Source: Opisthocomus hoazin
Lineage: Eukaryota > Chordata > Aves > Opisthocomiformes > Opisthocomidae
Length of the DNA stretch: 64,000 bases
Direction: 5' to 3'
NCBI RefSeq assembly: GCF_030867145.1
Contig: NC_134415.1
Coordinates: 7,914,417-7,978,416 of the forward strand
The notes below the pieces were generated by a model. That model worked only from the letters and a program-made list of their open reading frames with translations. It ran no database searches and was not told the origin of the DNA. Shown piece by piece: positions 1-12,200 of the stretch; the stretch's first letter is position 1; the number at the start of each line of letters is the position of its first letter. The translations under genes were made by a program, and so were the position numbers.

Positions 1-3000
1 CATTAGTAGTGTATTTAAGAACCCATATCACATGCAATTTCTCTGCAATGATCTAGAGACATTTCTTTAATCCTGCTGCTGAACTAGATGATCTCTTGAG
101 AGCAGTAATCAAGCCAGTTTTCCAGCACTTCATCTCCAGGTTTCCCTCCAGTTCTAGATTCAGTACACCTAACATCTCGACAGCCATCAGTGCACTGACT
201 GGGAACAACAGCAACCAGCCTGCAGAGAATCTTTCACCCAGATGAAGAGAACTAAAGTAGATGATGTGCTTTACAAGAGTTATCCACCATAAATTGAGAA
301 TCCTTCTGATCAGTGACAGTAGTTAATTTAGAGCCCCCCACCATGTATTTTAGATTTTTTTATCATGTCCATTACCTTGTGTCTATTCATGCTGAATGCC
401 ACCATCTATTTGGCTGCCTGACCACATGACACTGACAGAACCTCTCTTCGTTTTAGTATTCACTCTCCAGAATCAGTAAAAAAGAATGATCAGTAAATGG
501 GGGTTTTTCTGACCAATCATTTATGAGTACATACAATAAGACAGGCCTCAGCACAGCTCCTTTGGTAATCTCTCTCCTTTTGAACAGCAATAATTTACTT
601 CTGCTCTCTGCCTCCTGCCTCACTAACCAGTTATTAGTCCACAAGAAAACCTTCTCTTTTGATCCACGGTAGCGTCATTTCTTTGGTAAGAAGCCTCATC
701 AGAAACTTTTCAGAAATCTAAGTGCAGTGTTTCCTATTCTCTCAAAAAAAAATGGCCAAGATGAGAGTGTGTAAAGTCATCCATCCTTCAGACTCCTTTT
801 AACATGAACGGACAAGACTACTGAAACTGAGACTTCTCCTCGGCCTTTCCTTAGGGGAATGCTGCCTTGGCTAACTTCTGCAGAGTATTTACACCAAACT
901 CCAGCTTCTGCACGTATTCACAACTGACCCAGATGCTTAAAAGACTCTTACAAGATTCTTAAAGTAATCCTAAAAGCTGGATTCCAGTGAGGTCCAAGCA
1001 GCAGGATTTGTCAAGGCTTACCAAAAGTGAACTTCAGCTTGGATTTCCCGCCTGCTGCCCACTAGTACAGACTGTGGGCCAGGGAACTTCTAGCTGTGCT
1101 GTCTCCCAGCCATAGGTGTCACCGTCCCTCTGCCTGCTGAAGCTGCCAAGTCTTTCATGACTGCAGCCTAGCAAGGAAGCAGAGTAAGATGTGTAACACT
1201 CTCCTTGTGCTTTTTGGCCCATGATACGTTTTAAACCCTTTCCTGACTTGTAAACAAAACCGTATCTCTTTCATTGTGTGATTTCGGATTTGGTCACAGG
1301 AACGTCACTTGCTAGTTTGGCTGCTAAGAAAATGTGTATTGATCTTGGGAACAAATACTCACCATATTTGAGAACAATGTTGCCTTTGTGCATGTGTAAG
1401 CAATCCCATCTGGTACGGTACACCCAATGCTTCACAGACAACGTTTATAGTGAACATAAGGTAATCGGTGCAGCTGATGGATTATGAAATACAATACCTG
1501 AAGGCAAGCATGCAGCTGGATTTTTTTAAAAAGAATTTTAGGATGTGTTTCAGTCTCAGAGAGAATTAGGGACCACTTCTTTGCTTTTAGTACTTAACAT
1601 GCCACAGAAGGCATCCAAATGAAACTCAGAGGATGAGTTTTCTTTCATTTACATAGCTTTGAAAATTGGAGGCTGCTTGTAGAACAGGCAGATTCCTCAT
1701 TTCCCATCTAGCTTTCTTGCAAAAAGCTGAGCATCCACACTGCTGCAAAGCAAGCTTGTCTCATCCTTGGTGGGCCTGGAGAATTGCTAATCAGGAGCCA
1801 ACAGAAGAGTAAGAATTAGTCAGTCTTCCCACCTTACCATCGCCTGCTTTTCCCAAAATACTCCTTTTTCTGTATTCTTCCATCCTAACAACTGAACAAA
1901 AATGGAATATTCGCATTACAACCAAGTGCCTATAATTAACGTAAATGACTTCATCACCTTAAAAAAATGCTAAGCCTCCAGTTGTTGTTTTTTTCTTCAT
2001 CACAGTCGCCACCCCTCTAGGTAGCCTAGTGATTTTCAGACTGCGTTCCACAGAGTACTCCACCGATGTCCACGTCACAAAGACAAGCAAGCCTTTTCTC
2101 AGCAGGCTTCAGACCACTAAACAGAGGTCCGGAGAAGGTGAAAATCACTGTTCTGTCCACTCTTTATCCTTCTGTCTCCATACCAGCCAAAACCCCCGCC
2201 AGCGCTCCCTGCTGAGCCCACACAGCCAGCCCTCGGGCACACGCAGAGCTGCCGCACAAAGCTGCCTCTGTCCCTCCCTCGGTGTCCCTAGCCATGTGCG
2301 TAATCCTCTACGTTCATGTCACATTGGCACTCCCTAGTGCAGGGATCCTCATCACTACACCCAGCAAAGACGGCGTTGTGAGGAAATCATGGTAAGACCC
2401 CCAACACACATTTAGTTGAAAAATAACATGATAATGAGCATTTTCTTAGGGATTCAGAAAACTGATTTGCTAAGGCCACCAAAGAAAAGCTACAGTTTCC
2501 TTTCTCCTCATACAACTCTTCCTCTTTTATTCATTCAAAAAACTAAATTTTTGCTAACTTATCCAAAGAAGTTTAAACATCTTATTGTTAAAAGGAAATT
2601 CATAAAGGTAAAACTCAACATGAAGTCTTTATGAAATAACGAAGAGGAGTGCTTTGCATAAGGCCATAGAAAGTACAGGACACATTTCTTAAATATTTAG
2701 AATCTAATATGCGTCTTTCAGCTCTTTGCAAATGTTTGGTATTGAATGCAAGGTTACGTAAAGAGAAAGAAGTTTTATTTACAATCATAGATCATTCAGT
2801 ATTATCAGTGGCTACTAAATGATGAACTCACTAATTATTAACTAAGGAATTCATTAACTGTCTGCCAGTTCTCAAGCAAGTCTCTTACAAAGCTCAGAAA
2901 AATATTGCTCAAAAAATCAGTTGTCTTCTCTGAATCCTCTTCAAGAGGGATATTTAGTTTTTAAAAGATTATTGAAAAGCTATTTTAAAGACAAAAATGA

Positions 3001-5639
3001 CCTGTTCTGTTAAAGAGAACTTAAGTCTTACTGAACCCTAATAAACCACAAAAATAACATCAGAAAGCAATGTAAGGAAGACTTTTGAACAATAAAGATG
3101 GATTAATGCTTCCCCTCCACCAGAACAGAGTGTTTCTACACTCGCCTTTGCAGACTGCACCTTCAGAGCTGACGCTGCTGCCAAGAGCAACCAATGAGGG
3201 TCTTCAGCCAGCAGAAGGATGAAAGTAGAATATGAAACTTGGTCCCACAGGATCTTCAGAGATCCACCCAGAGAGATGCTGGATGTTCAACCATTTAAGT
3301 AATCTCTGTTAAAACATTTTCAAAGAAGACCAGAAAGAGGCAACTACTGTTTGCAGTTCATGGGGTTTCTTTGCTTAATTTATTCCCTTTTTTAATAATA
3401 AAACCAGGCACAATTAATCATTGTGATTGTTCTGCGCTTTTTGTGTTTAATTATTTTCTTTCACCAGGCATAGCAAGGAACACTGTAAGACCAAAGGAGT
3501 CAGAGTTACATCCTTAATTGACATCTCAGAAGCAAGAAAGAGAAAATCTTAATACATGGTTCTCTCGTGCTACATTTTTTTTTAATTTTTATTAAAAAAA
3601 CCTGCTTGGTGCTCAGCAACAGAAGAAAATGTCCCAGGCTACCTCAGGTAAGATTTTTTTATTATTTCCAGCAAAATAAGTAATTGGACACATGGCTATA
3701 TTGCTTAAAGAACTTATTTTTAAATTCCCTTCCCTGAAAAACTATTACGGATAAGGATCACACATTGGAATCTTTCAGTGCAAGAAAAACAAATTAATTG
3801 AGCTCCTGGTATAAGCACAAAGCTGAACACAGCTATAGTACATCAAGGAGTCCTTGCATTATTAGTCCTAGGGTCAACTCTAATACGCTAATTGCTTCCA
3901 AAGTGAAAGGAGAAACCATCACGGCTGCCAACATAGACTCTGCTGGGCAAACTTCAATTAAATATGGGTTACTCCATAGGCTGTAGGTGAGGAGAGATCT
4001 GTTAGATGTTAACTGGAAGGCAAAGCACACACAACGCTGTATCCCAATTAGCAAGAACAGGCACAAAAGAGTCTGAGAGCTGAACCACTGTATAAACTCC
4101 ACACGATTCACTGTAACGCATTGCCAGCAAGAGCTTCAGTGGGAGACGGGCATCTATTTCTTTAACATCTATCTCACTAACCACTAAATGGAAATGTAAT
4201 TCAACGGCTTCAACTGTGGCAACCAGCACACCTAACAAATCCGGAATTTTTTCAGCCTCTCATCTTCCTAGAACATTTGCCTCTGCCTGGCTATTATAAA
4301 TATCCCTTTTATTATGTACTGGGCACGCTTCCCAAAAGCAAAAGACTGAAGACGGATACTTAGAACAGGCAAATTAACAAAAACAACAAAAAAAAATCCA
4401 CCTCGTTGTGATAGCAGTTTAACCAAATGGAAATATTGCCATTAAAAATGTATTAGATAAACCTGTCTTTTTCTCTATTCATGCACTTTCTAAAACCAGA
4501 TCACTAGATTTCCATAATATCCATTACACAGGGTTACTTACAATTGTCTCCAGCGAGTATTTCTTGGGCTACAGGTCATTAAAGGAGAAACTATTTATCA
4601 CAAATATCCCAGATGTGCTGTTTGGGCTTCGTGATTAATTATATATAATCACATTATCCCCTCTGTTTCATGAATGCAGCAGCTAAACAACATCATTACA
4701 CGCACCATAAATTTTGAAATCTAAACCACAGCTGTCATTTCCTCTTATCACACGTTTTGGTCTTGAGACTTAACACTCATTTTCTTTTCAACATTCATCC
4801 TTGTAAAAGCTGGCTTCTCAAAAGCTTGAGCACAAAAGGGTCGTAAGCAAGCTGCAATATTAATTTACTTCTATACCAATTCTTTTCAAGCGAAAAACAT
4901 TATTGAAATTCTACTTTGGTAGTGACCCACTCACCTTAAAATCCCTGTTTTATTAGAAGTTAAATTACTGCATTTCTGTCTCTTCCCTGTCACAGTCCAG
5001 CAAACAGAAGGTGGGCAGGGACGAGAACATGGCCTGTGTTATACACCATGCAGTGCACTGATACCGTAAGGCGGCAAAACAAAGACTCTTTAAAACTCAT
5101 TTGGGTATTTCAGAAAGCAGCCGTCCTTCATTACAGCGCTGCATGCACGGGGGTTATTTCCTCCTCGCATGCACACCACATATCAAAGCAGGCATTCCTT
5201 TATTCAGTTTCTTATCAGTATGTTTCAGCACATGGGGCAGTCCCATGCTGCCCATCGGTTACACAATTGCATAGCACTTGGTCAGCTTTTTCACACTGCG
5301 CATGCTCAGTGAGGAAGGGCCTGGGGGTCTTTCCCCCAGGTGGTGGGATTTTTAGGGTTGTAATGCATTATAACGAAGGATAGGTTACTTTTGGACACTA
5401 CTTTTCGGCCAGAACCAGCCAAAACTAGCGAATTGCTAACAAGCAGTCGTCTCAGGTTGTTTTATCTCTTCAAAGACAGTTTCCTTGATTTAAAGGTAAC
5501 ACAAACTCTTCTAAGTAAAAACAACAAACTCCTGTTATTCTAATTACACACGGGCCTTTATGCGGAACACTAGCTCTGTCAATTATGTTAGGACCTTTGT
5601 TAATACTTGTTATATTAATGATTATGTTGTCAAGTTGCG
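1..5639. other. Intergenic region 5' of COA6, no gene seen
   Basis: No open frame here resembles a known protein, and none is flanked by convincing splice sites. Most reading frames are under 120 codons and look random. The only recognisable item is an old retroposon fragment near 480-720. AT-rich sequence dominates, with short A runs (for example 3,590-3,600). A distal regulatory element or a non-coding RNA cannot be excluded by reading. Confidence 0.6.
480..720 (-). repeat. Ancient CR1/L3-like LINE fragment (reverse transcriptase part)
   Basis: Read on the - strand, the frame over 453-644 contains TNNWLVRQ, then EITKGAVLRPVLLYVLINDW. This lines up with the CR1/L3 reverse-transcriptase stretch normally written 'W..NWL..R', then '(V)[15 protein letters not shown]..(Y/F)INDL'. 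The match is to a pattern, with many substitutions and a stop soon after. It fits an old insertion much more decayed than the CR1 copies elsewhere in the window. L2 or another RTE/CR1-clade LINE is an alternative. Confidence 0.5.
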
Positions 5640-5873
5640 TCAGGGGAGGTTTAGATTGGATATTAGGAAAAGTTTCTTTGCTGAAAGAGTGGTCAGGCAT
5701 TGGAACAGGCTGCCCAGGGCAGTGGTGGAGTCCCCATCCCTGGAGGGGTTCAAAAAACGTGTGGGTGGCACTTGGGGACATGGTTTAGCAGGTATGGTGG
5801 TGATGGGCTGACGGCTGGACTTGATGATCTTAGAGGTCTTCTCCAACCTTCATGATTCTGTTCTACGATTCTC
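5640..5873 (+). mobile_element. CR1 retroposon, 3'-end fragment
   Basis: This is the typical CR1 terminal segment: a GGTTTAGATTGGATATTAGG-type start, then the 'ACAGGCTGCCCAGGGCAGTGG' region, the 'CCATCCCTGGAGG' block, 'GACTTGATGATCTTAGAGGTCTTC' and a TTCTG/TTCTACGATTCT tail. Only the last ~230 bases are present, which is the usual 5' truncation. It lies about 150 bases outside the COA6 CpG island. Confidence 0.9.
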
Positions 5874-6366
5874 TGGTAACAGGACAGCAGCAGTCGCACT
5901 CACTTGACTCCCCGCAGCATCCCTTCCGAGGGGCTGGTTAGCGATTTTGACAAACCAAATCCCCTTCAGCTCCGGCTGGCTGACGGGGGCTCTGCTGAAG
6001 AAGTGCAAATCCCTGGTTTTCTGTTAAAACCCCTTTCCTTGGCTCGAGAGAGGCGAGCGGCCTATGAGCAGGCCCGGCGCACCGCGCCCACCACGGAGGA
6101 CGCCCAGGCCCAGGCCCAGGCCGGGGGTCGGCGACACTGCCGCCATGATTTTATCACCCTTACAGGGGAAAATTGTTCTTCCACTGGGCTAAACCAGTCC
6201 TTCTTGCCCGGAGGGGCCTGGCGGGGGGAACCGCCGCGGGCGGGAGGACGCGGGCAGCTCCGTGTCCGGCAGCGGCCCGGCCCGGTGGCACCGGCAGCTC
6301 CGTCGCCATGGCGACCGCGGCGCCGCGCGGGGTGGGAGGTAGGGGGCGGGACAACCGGCCCGCCTG

Positions 6367-6431
6367 CCAATCGCATCCCGGGGGTCGCCGGGGCTGCGCC
6401 TGCGCACTGGAGAGAGCGGTAGGGCTTCCGG
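6367..6431 (+). promoter_or_regulatory. COA6 core promoter: CCAAT, NRF1-like and ETS motifs
   Basis: A CCAAT box sits at 6,367-6,371. TGCGCCTGCGCA at 6,395-6,406 is one base off the NRF1 palindrome, and CTTCCGG at 6,425-6,431 is an ETS/GABPA core. This trio is common at nuclear genes for mitochondrial proteins, which fits COA6. The transcription start is inferred to lie around 6,400-6,440; no TATA box is seen. Confidence 0.5.
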
Positions 6432-6463
6432 GATCGTGACTTCCAGCGGGCCGGGGCGCGAGG

Positions 6464-6599
6464 GTGAGTGCGGTGCGGGGCCCGGGGCCTTCCCGTCCCT
6501 TCCCGCGGTGCCCTGGGGCGGCGGGCCCCGCTGCGGCAGCGGTGGGGGCTGGGCTGGCAGCCGTGGCGGGGCGCTCGGCCAAGCACCGTTTGCCTGCAG
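6464..6599 (+). other. Intron in the COA6 5' UTR
   Basis: The donor is G|GTGAGTG at 6,464 and the acceptor is TTTGCCTGCAG ending at 6,599, giving a 136-base GC-rich intron that separates a non-coding exon from the coding exon. The ORF that appears to extend COA6 upstream lies entirely inside this intron and begins at its GTG, so it is not an N-terminal extension. Confidence 0.6.
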
Positions 6600-6610
6600 G
6601 TCGGGTCGCG

Positions 6611-6620
6611 AAGATGGCGG
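6611..6620 (+). promoter_or_regulatory. YY1-like AAGATGGCGG at the COA6 start codon
   Basis: AAGATGGCGG overlaps the ATG of COA6. The same decamer serves as a downstream YY1 element in many TATA-less housekeeping promoters. It also gives a good initiation context, with a purine at -3 and G at +4. Confidence 0.45.
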
Positions 6621-6757
6621 CGCCCAACATGGAGGAGCGGAAGGCCTGCTGGGGGGCCCGGGACCGGTTCTGGGAGTGCTTGGAGAGGAACGCGGAGGAC
6701 GCCTGCAAATGCGGGGAGCTGCGGCTGTCCTTCGAGGCCCGCTGCCCGGCGCAGTGG
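6614..6757 (+). CDS. COA6: COA6 coding exon 1 (residues 1-48)
   Basis: Runs from the ATG in AAGATGGCGG to W48; the donor is TGG|GTGAGC. It contains all the cysteines of the CHCH-like motif. Confidence 0.93.
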
Positions 6758-7901
6758 GTGAGCGGCCGCCGCTCCCGCCGCCCGCCTGAGGCGAGCCGAG
6801 CGCTGGTGGCTCGGTAGCGGCGGCGGCTCCCGCCGGCGGGGTTGCGGGACGCGCGGGGTGTCGGCCGGGACTCAGCTGGCAGCGGGCGGGCTCGCCGGGG
6901 GGCAGGAGTTCCTGGGCGGGCCGCTGGCTGGCCCGGGAGCCGCCAAAAGTGTAGCATGAAGGGCAAGGAAAAAACCATCTCGAACTTTAAGATAAATACG
7001 CAGCTATGCAAGCACGCAGGGTTATTGTTTAATTAAAATTAAAAAAAAGCCCTGAAAGACACTCGGAGGCTTTTAGGAATTATTTTTGCTGAAGAAGAAA
7101 GCCTAGCACGGGAGGGAGGTGACGCGCAGGGCTCGCGGTTGCATGGCGTCTTCGGGCCAGCACCCGGTGTCTTCTTGTGCGTAGAAATACCCTTCCCCAT
7201 GCAGCGTAACCGCACAGGGAGCCATCTCCTTACCCGGAACTCGCGTTGTGCTTTCTCCTTTCCCGAGATCAAGCTACAGTTGCTAATTTTGATGGGCATT
7301 GCCTTTTAGTAACGGTAGCGCCCGAGGGGCTGAACAGTTCCCGTTGGAGCTAGTGGGCTGAAGGGAACAGGTACACTCGCAGCTGCTGCACCAGCGATGG
7401 CGGCTTCGTCTGCAGGCACCTGGCACCACGCGCATCGGAGGCTCTGGGCGGTGGGTTCAGAGGTCACGGGGTGCGCGGGCGCCAGAGGGAAGCTGCTGGG
7501 CTCATCTTTGTGTCACCGCTGCACTCTGTTCATAGCGGTGAAAATAGCAGAGCGGTAATGGGAGTGGTTATGACAGAAAACTGGAATTCACTTTCAAAAG
7601 GACGAAAACGCCCACAAAACACAAACACCAGACACACCCCAACCCACCTGTAGTCCTCAACAGAGTGAGAAACTCCTAACTAGTGTACTGAGTGAAAATC
7701 CTCAGGTTTAGTGATCAAAGACTTATTCCTTAGTTTTGTTGCGATGCACAAAGCCCTCTCCTCTGCTAGTTCCTTCTGATGAATGTATTCTCTCTTTTTA
7801 AACAGGTTAAATATTTTGACAGAAGAAGAGACTTTTTAAAATATAAAAAAAAGCTTGAAACGGAAGGGTTCCATCCTCCAGAAGCTGCTGGGAAGTCTTA
7901 G
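6614..7901 (+). CDS. COA6: Cytochrome c oxidase assembly factor 6 (two coding exons, 79 aa)
   Basis: Coding exons are 6,614-6,757 (residues 1-48) and 7,806-7,901 (residues 49-79 plus TAG), joined in phase 0 across a GT-AG intron. COA6 is a soluble mitochondrial intermembrane-space protein that helps deliver copper to the CuA site of COX2, working with SCO1/SCO2. The product begins MAAPNMEERKACWGARDRFW and has the twin-cysteine fold pattern: Cys12-X9-Cys22 and Cys33-X10-Cys44, each pair in a predicted helix. A lysine/arginine-rich tail (KYFDRRRDFLKYKKK) follows, as in vertebrate orthologues. The length equals the common 79-aa human form. An additional cysteine at residue 31 (ACKC) is visible. 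There is no N-terminal presequence, as expected for a MIA40 substrate. It is convergent with TARBP1. Confidence 0.95.
6758..7805 (+). other. COA6 intron, nothing else recognised
   Basis: GT-AG intron of 1,048 bases. Its 5' part is still CpG-rich and the rest is ordinary sequence. No repeat or RNA gene was recognised. Confidence 0.85.
7806..7901 (+). CDS. COA6: COA6 coding exon 2 (residues 49-79)
   Basis: The acceptor is TCTCTTTTTAAACAG|GTTAAATATTTTG. It encodes VKYFDRRRDFLK through AAGKS, then TAG at 7,899-7,901. Confidence 0.93.
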   Translation, partial: VKYFDRRRDFLKYKKKLETEGFHPPEAAGKS

Positions 7902-7916
7902 GTACTCTGCTTTCCA

Positions 7917-8211
7917 AATAAATCTAGTGAGAATAACTGTGGAAGAAGCATGAGAAAGCAAGAGAAGCTGCTCGAGCTCAGGACCTGGCGACCTGACCAT
8001 CTGCCTGGAGCCCAGGCTGCCTTTCTTGTTGCAAAGTCTCACGTGTCTGCTGGAAAACGATCGTCATGGACAGCTTTTTCTTAAGTCAAGGAAATATGGT
8101 GCAGGGCTGTTCCCAAATGTAAGGTTTGGAATCTGTAATTAGTCAAATTGTTTCATGGGAATAAATGATTATTTAATAGTGCAATGTACATATTCTAAAG
8201 AGAATAATAAA
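7917..8211 (+). terminator. COA6 3' UTR polyadenylation signals
   Basis: AATAAA occurs at 7,917-7,922 (only 16 bases after the stop), 8,160-8,165 and 8,206-8,211. Which are used cannot be told from sequence; the last two are the better placed for a normal 3' UTR. Confidence 0.55.
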
Positions 8212-8904
8212 ATTGTTTTTCAATAAGCAAACCAGTTTTTCCTTTAAAAAAAAAAATCAATCCAGTCCACCTTCCCCTCCTTTCAAAAGGAGGTGGTGGT
8301 ATAATGGAATTTGTATTTGTCATTTACTAAGTATTTCAAAATACCATTTAAGTCAGACAGCGGTTTCTAGAACAGCAGGCCTCAGAAGAGCAAAAGCATC
8401 CTGTGCATGTGATGTCATTTACGTATTTTCAGTATGCTCAACTTCAATAAGCAATAAGGAATTTTTACATTAGCCCTAACAGACAGCTTTCAAGCAGTAT
8501 TGCTAGAAGTATGACAGTTATTTATCATAATTCTCACATTATGGCCATTTGTATAATTTAGTGGTTTTGATCACCTGGCTGATGCAACTCCATTTAAAGA
8601 TACAGACTTTACACCAGGATTAGTAACCTTGACAATGGAAGGCATTTAATGTAATAATGTCAGTCAATTTACCTTCCAAAACCGATAGTCTAGTCTGTCT
8701 AGATGCTGGTGGCATTAAATGCTTCGGTTACACCAAGTTTTGATTGTGGCTGTAGGAAGGCACCAGTACAATTTCAAGCATGGTCATCGCAATCACAGTA
8801 AATGCAGTGAAAAGCCCGTGTTCTCAGTCTGGGACTGTTCATGGTACTGTGCTGATGTTCTAACAGTAGAAAAATCACACAAACGACAGGCAATATAAAC
8901 AGTA
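8212..8904. other. Convergent intergenic gap between COA6 and TARBP1 3' ends
   Basis: About 0.7 kb of mostly AT-rich sequence between the last COA6 AATAAA and the TARBP1 polyadenylation signals. No coding or RNA gene was recognised. Confidence 0.7.
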
Positions 8905-8930
8905 TTTATTTCCAATGCAACTGTTTTATT
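8905..8930 (-). terminator. TARBP1 polyadenylation signals
   Basis: Two AATAAA hexamers read on the - strand (8,925-8,930, then 8,905-8,910). They lie about 180-205 bases downstream of the TARBP1 stop codon at 9,108-9,110. Confidence 0.6.
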
Positions 8931-9107
8931 TAAGGAGGTAAGGTATTAATAAGGCATTTAAAAATCAGTCAAACTGCAAGAGAGCAAGACATGCAAAACT
9001 TCAGAATCCTCGTTCACCCTGAGCTGAATCTCATCTGTTCAGAATTTCACGTTGTAGCACCGTAAGAAGTCACCCAGCTGTACGATAAGGCACAAAACTC
9101 TTGGCAG

Positions 9108-9273
9108 TTATTTTTGCTGTTTTTGCTTGATCACTTGTTGCCTTGTGTACTCCCAGATCAGCAGAGCTCCACTTACGTGAACATTGAGTGATCGAATAAT
9201 GCCCTGCTGAGGAATTTCCACACAGACATCCAGGTGGTGGATCAGGTTTGCTGGGATTCCTTCATGTTCGTTT
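9108..9273 (-). CDS. TARBP1: TARBP1 exon 30 (residues 1533-1587, stop)
   Basis: The acceptor is CTTACTAG|AAACGAAC. It holds the end of SpoU motif 2 ([10 protein letters not shown]) and motif 3 ([19 protein letters not shown]). It ends in a short Gln/Lys tail (KQKQQK) and TAA. Confidence 0.95.
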
Positions 9274-12200
9274 CTAGTAAGGAAGAAACAGTGACTTAAT
9301 CTGGGGAAAAGAGAGGTGTTCCAGAGAGCAGAAGATGCAAAAGCCACAATGGCACCAAAGCACAACTTGACAAGTGCTGCATCTGCCCTCAGTGCAACTG
9401 AGGAGGACAAGAAGTGACTTTTTTTTTTTTAAAGTAGTAATACATTACCGATACAAAGAAAACATGGGAGACCTGACTAAGCTTTGACATAGGAAAACTT
9501 CTAGAGCACTTCATCTTTAAATCCCTGGTCCAGCAATAGCTGAGCACCCAACATCAGGGCTCCCTCTCTGCCTTTATTCTGAAACTATCCTTACACAGCG
9601 AAATAAGCAGCTGGAGATGAAGCGACCAGGGCATGAAGCTGCTGGGACAGCAGGGAAGCTCAGCTGCCTGCTTTACGTTCAGTGAGGTCTTGGTGTGAGG
9701 GAATGTCAAGACTGATGGAAGCGTTGAACTGGAAATGTTTCAACTCTTCAGAATAAGCAGAAGATACCAAAGGTCATCTATCAGTAATTAAAACTATGTT
9801 TTAATTAGAAGAGAACAAAGTGATTATGAGAACTATATTCTGAAGACAAGCTACATATAAAAACGTTTGAAAAACGGGCATTTCTGCCCACTTTGTCCTG
9901 AAAGAATAGACAGGCCCTTCCTCCTGGGTCTCACTCGGCAGCCCTGCAATTCCAGTAGCTTTCTGACTTGTAGGCACTTTCCTCTAGATTTCTCCGAAGT
10001 CAGCCCAGCCTCTGCTTATACTGCAAAACCTTGCTACTGCATCCTGTGCTTCACCCTCAGTTTTTAAGGCATCTCCCAGCTGCGCGTGCTCCCACTCCGC
10101 TCCAGTTAAGCAGGGCAAACGGGCAGCCCTCCTTCTTGCTGAGCTCACCGCAACCAACACACGCAGGGCCCTGTATCACTACAGTGAACAGATGGTGTCT
10201 CTGTCATACCTGGAAAACGATAATCCATGATGTTGCTACCTCCACCCATAAAAAAAAGGAGGAGTGGTAGTGTACAGATGTGAAGTATGAGAAGGATCGT
10301 TCAGGAGTAGGTATCAATACCTCCCACTCAGCACACAAAGCCAGGCTCTGCTGTTTCCGTCATCGCTTCCCATTCTAAATGGGAAATTCTAAATTCTTCA
10401 TTTTCATATGACCAAACTCCGGCTTGTACAAGGCATATACTGCAAGAGGTAGATTTACAAAAAAGTCTTGTGTTCTTACCCCAGCAATAACAGTGACTTC
10501 TCTGGGAAGCAATATTCTGTAAGGTCAAAACTTTTAGCTGTCTGCTCCACACCAATAATAGTGTAGCCTTCTGTTTTTTTCTGCTGTAAATAATCAACAA
10601 GCTGAGAGGGTTTCACCTGTCCATCAAAAGTAGAGAGAAATATACAAATATTTAAATACTGCCATTTGTAAACTTCTGAAGTTTAAAAATCAATTTACTT
10701 GGACAGTTTCTAAGATGAATGACTTTTATCCCCAAAGACTCTGTCTGTATACACAGCTTGGCATTTTAAAAGCTCTTCAGCAACAGCACAAAAGGTTAAG
10801 TAACGCCACAAAAATGTACAATGAAAAAATGCTTTTCTATCCTTCTGACAGCTACAAGCCTCACATCTGAATGTAAAAGAATCACTCTTGCATAGGGACA
10901 AGGTGTACAGTTGTTATTTAACCTGAAATCCTTCCCAAAACAATGCAACAGCCAGCACTGAAGCTGACTTGCCTTGCATGCCTGCATTACAACTTGTGAT
11001 AGCTTGCAGTGAAGAACTTCATAGTTGTCTTCATCCTACTCTCTACACCGCTTCTTTGCATTAAATGCCAATTCCTTCATGCAGCAGAAACTCTGATCAT
11101 CGGTATACCTCTGCACAGAGGTTAGGCATGACAACACATGACAGTGTTCTGTTTTAGGCAAAACACACTACAGCTATCTTGTTCTGAAGACAAATCTTAA
11201 CAGGCTGAAGATAAGCCTGGGGGGGAAGGATGAAGAATTTGTCCTGAATTTTTCAGATGACTTCAAAGCTGATCTTGAAAAACAGATTATTACAAAATAT
11301 CACAAACATATCTTCTATCAAATACTAAACATATAGGTCAAACCCCTCATTTTTATAAGCTAGATACTAGGTTATAAAAGCTTGGCACAAGTTAGCTGCA
11401 GTCAAACTCAAGGATTATCCCCATGAAGTTATCAAAAGCAATGGACCAAGTAAGATAAATGAAGTGTTGTTCAACTTTTATAAACAGACATTAAATCCCA
11501 AAACACCAGTATAAAACACAGAGTAAGACAGGACAGCTTCCATGATCAGTTTATCACAGTGGTAAGAAATTAAAAGTATTTTTAAAATTCTTTTTTATGA
11601 AGTTGACTCAAACTTTATTCCAAAATACTCGAGTAAGTCTCAGAAATAACAGTGGGAGCTTCTGTTTATTAAATAAAGTTTGTTTTTGCAAGAGACAAAA
11701 AGCAAGACTGAAGTATGCATCTGACAAACTGAACAAGTAGTCGTACGCTTTTTAGCTGTTAAAATGTTTCCATTCACCTCAACGAGGGTGAGCCACTGCT
11801 CTGCAGAGACACTAAGATGCTGAAACTGCTTATCCTGTATGTAATGAAGACTGCCAACAACCAGTGCAGATGCCCCAAATATTTCACTTGTACGACACAA
11901 ACCTACAAACAGAAGAATTCATGTGAAAATAAACACCAAGCCAGAATATTTTAGCAAGTAAAAAAGGACAAGGAATTAGAGAGAGAAATGGTTAGTTTAG
12001 TCCCCTATTTTTAATCATCTTCAGGTGCTTCATATGTCTGTTCCAAGTCACACCTTGTTCCATATAATTTACCAAGGGGGAAAAAAAAAGTTTCATAACT
12101 TAGCAGAAAGATAAAAATTAGAAAAGCACTGTGTCTGACCAGGTGCTTCTACGATACTAATCACACAAAACAACGGGTCAGCGTAAAAGCCTCGGCAGGG

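Larger units (their letters stand above)
6030..6960. promoter_or_regulatory. CpG island over COA6 promoter and first exons
   Basis: GC content and CpG density rise sharply here compared with the AT-rich flanks. The island covers the presumed start site, the non-coding exon and the first coding exon of COA6. Long open frames on both strands (for example - strand 6,160-7,011) are by-products of the low stop-codon density. Confidence 0.8.

Noticed and set aside
6464-6613. Apparent in-frame N-terminal extension of COA6
   Set aside because: It begins at the GTG of a splice donor and lies inside a small GT-AG intron; the ATG at 6,614 matches the family N-terminus.
6160-7011. 283-codon - strand frame and other long frames around the COA6 promoter
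   Set aside because: They arise from low stop density in GC-rich DNA; composition is Arg/Ala/Pro with no motif, and they overlap the promoter and coding exon of COA6.
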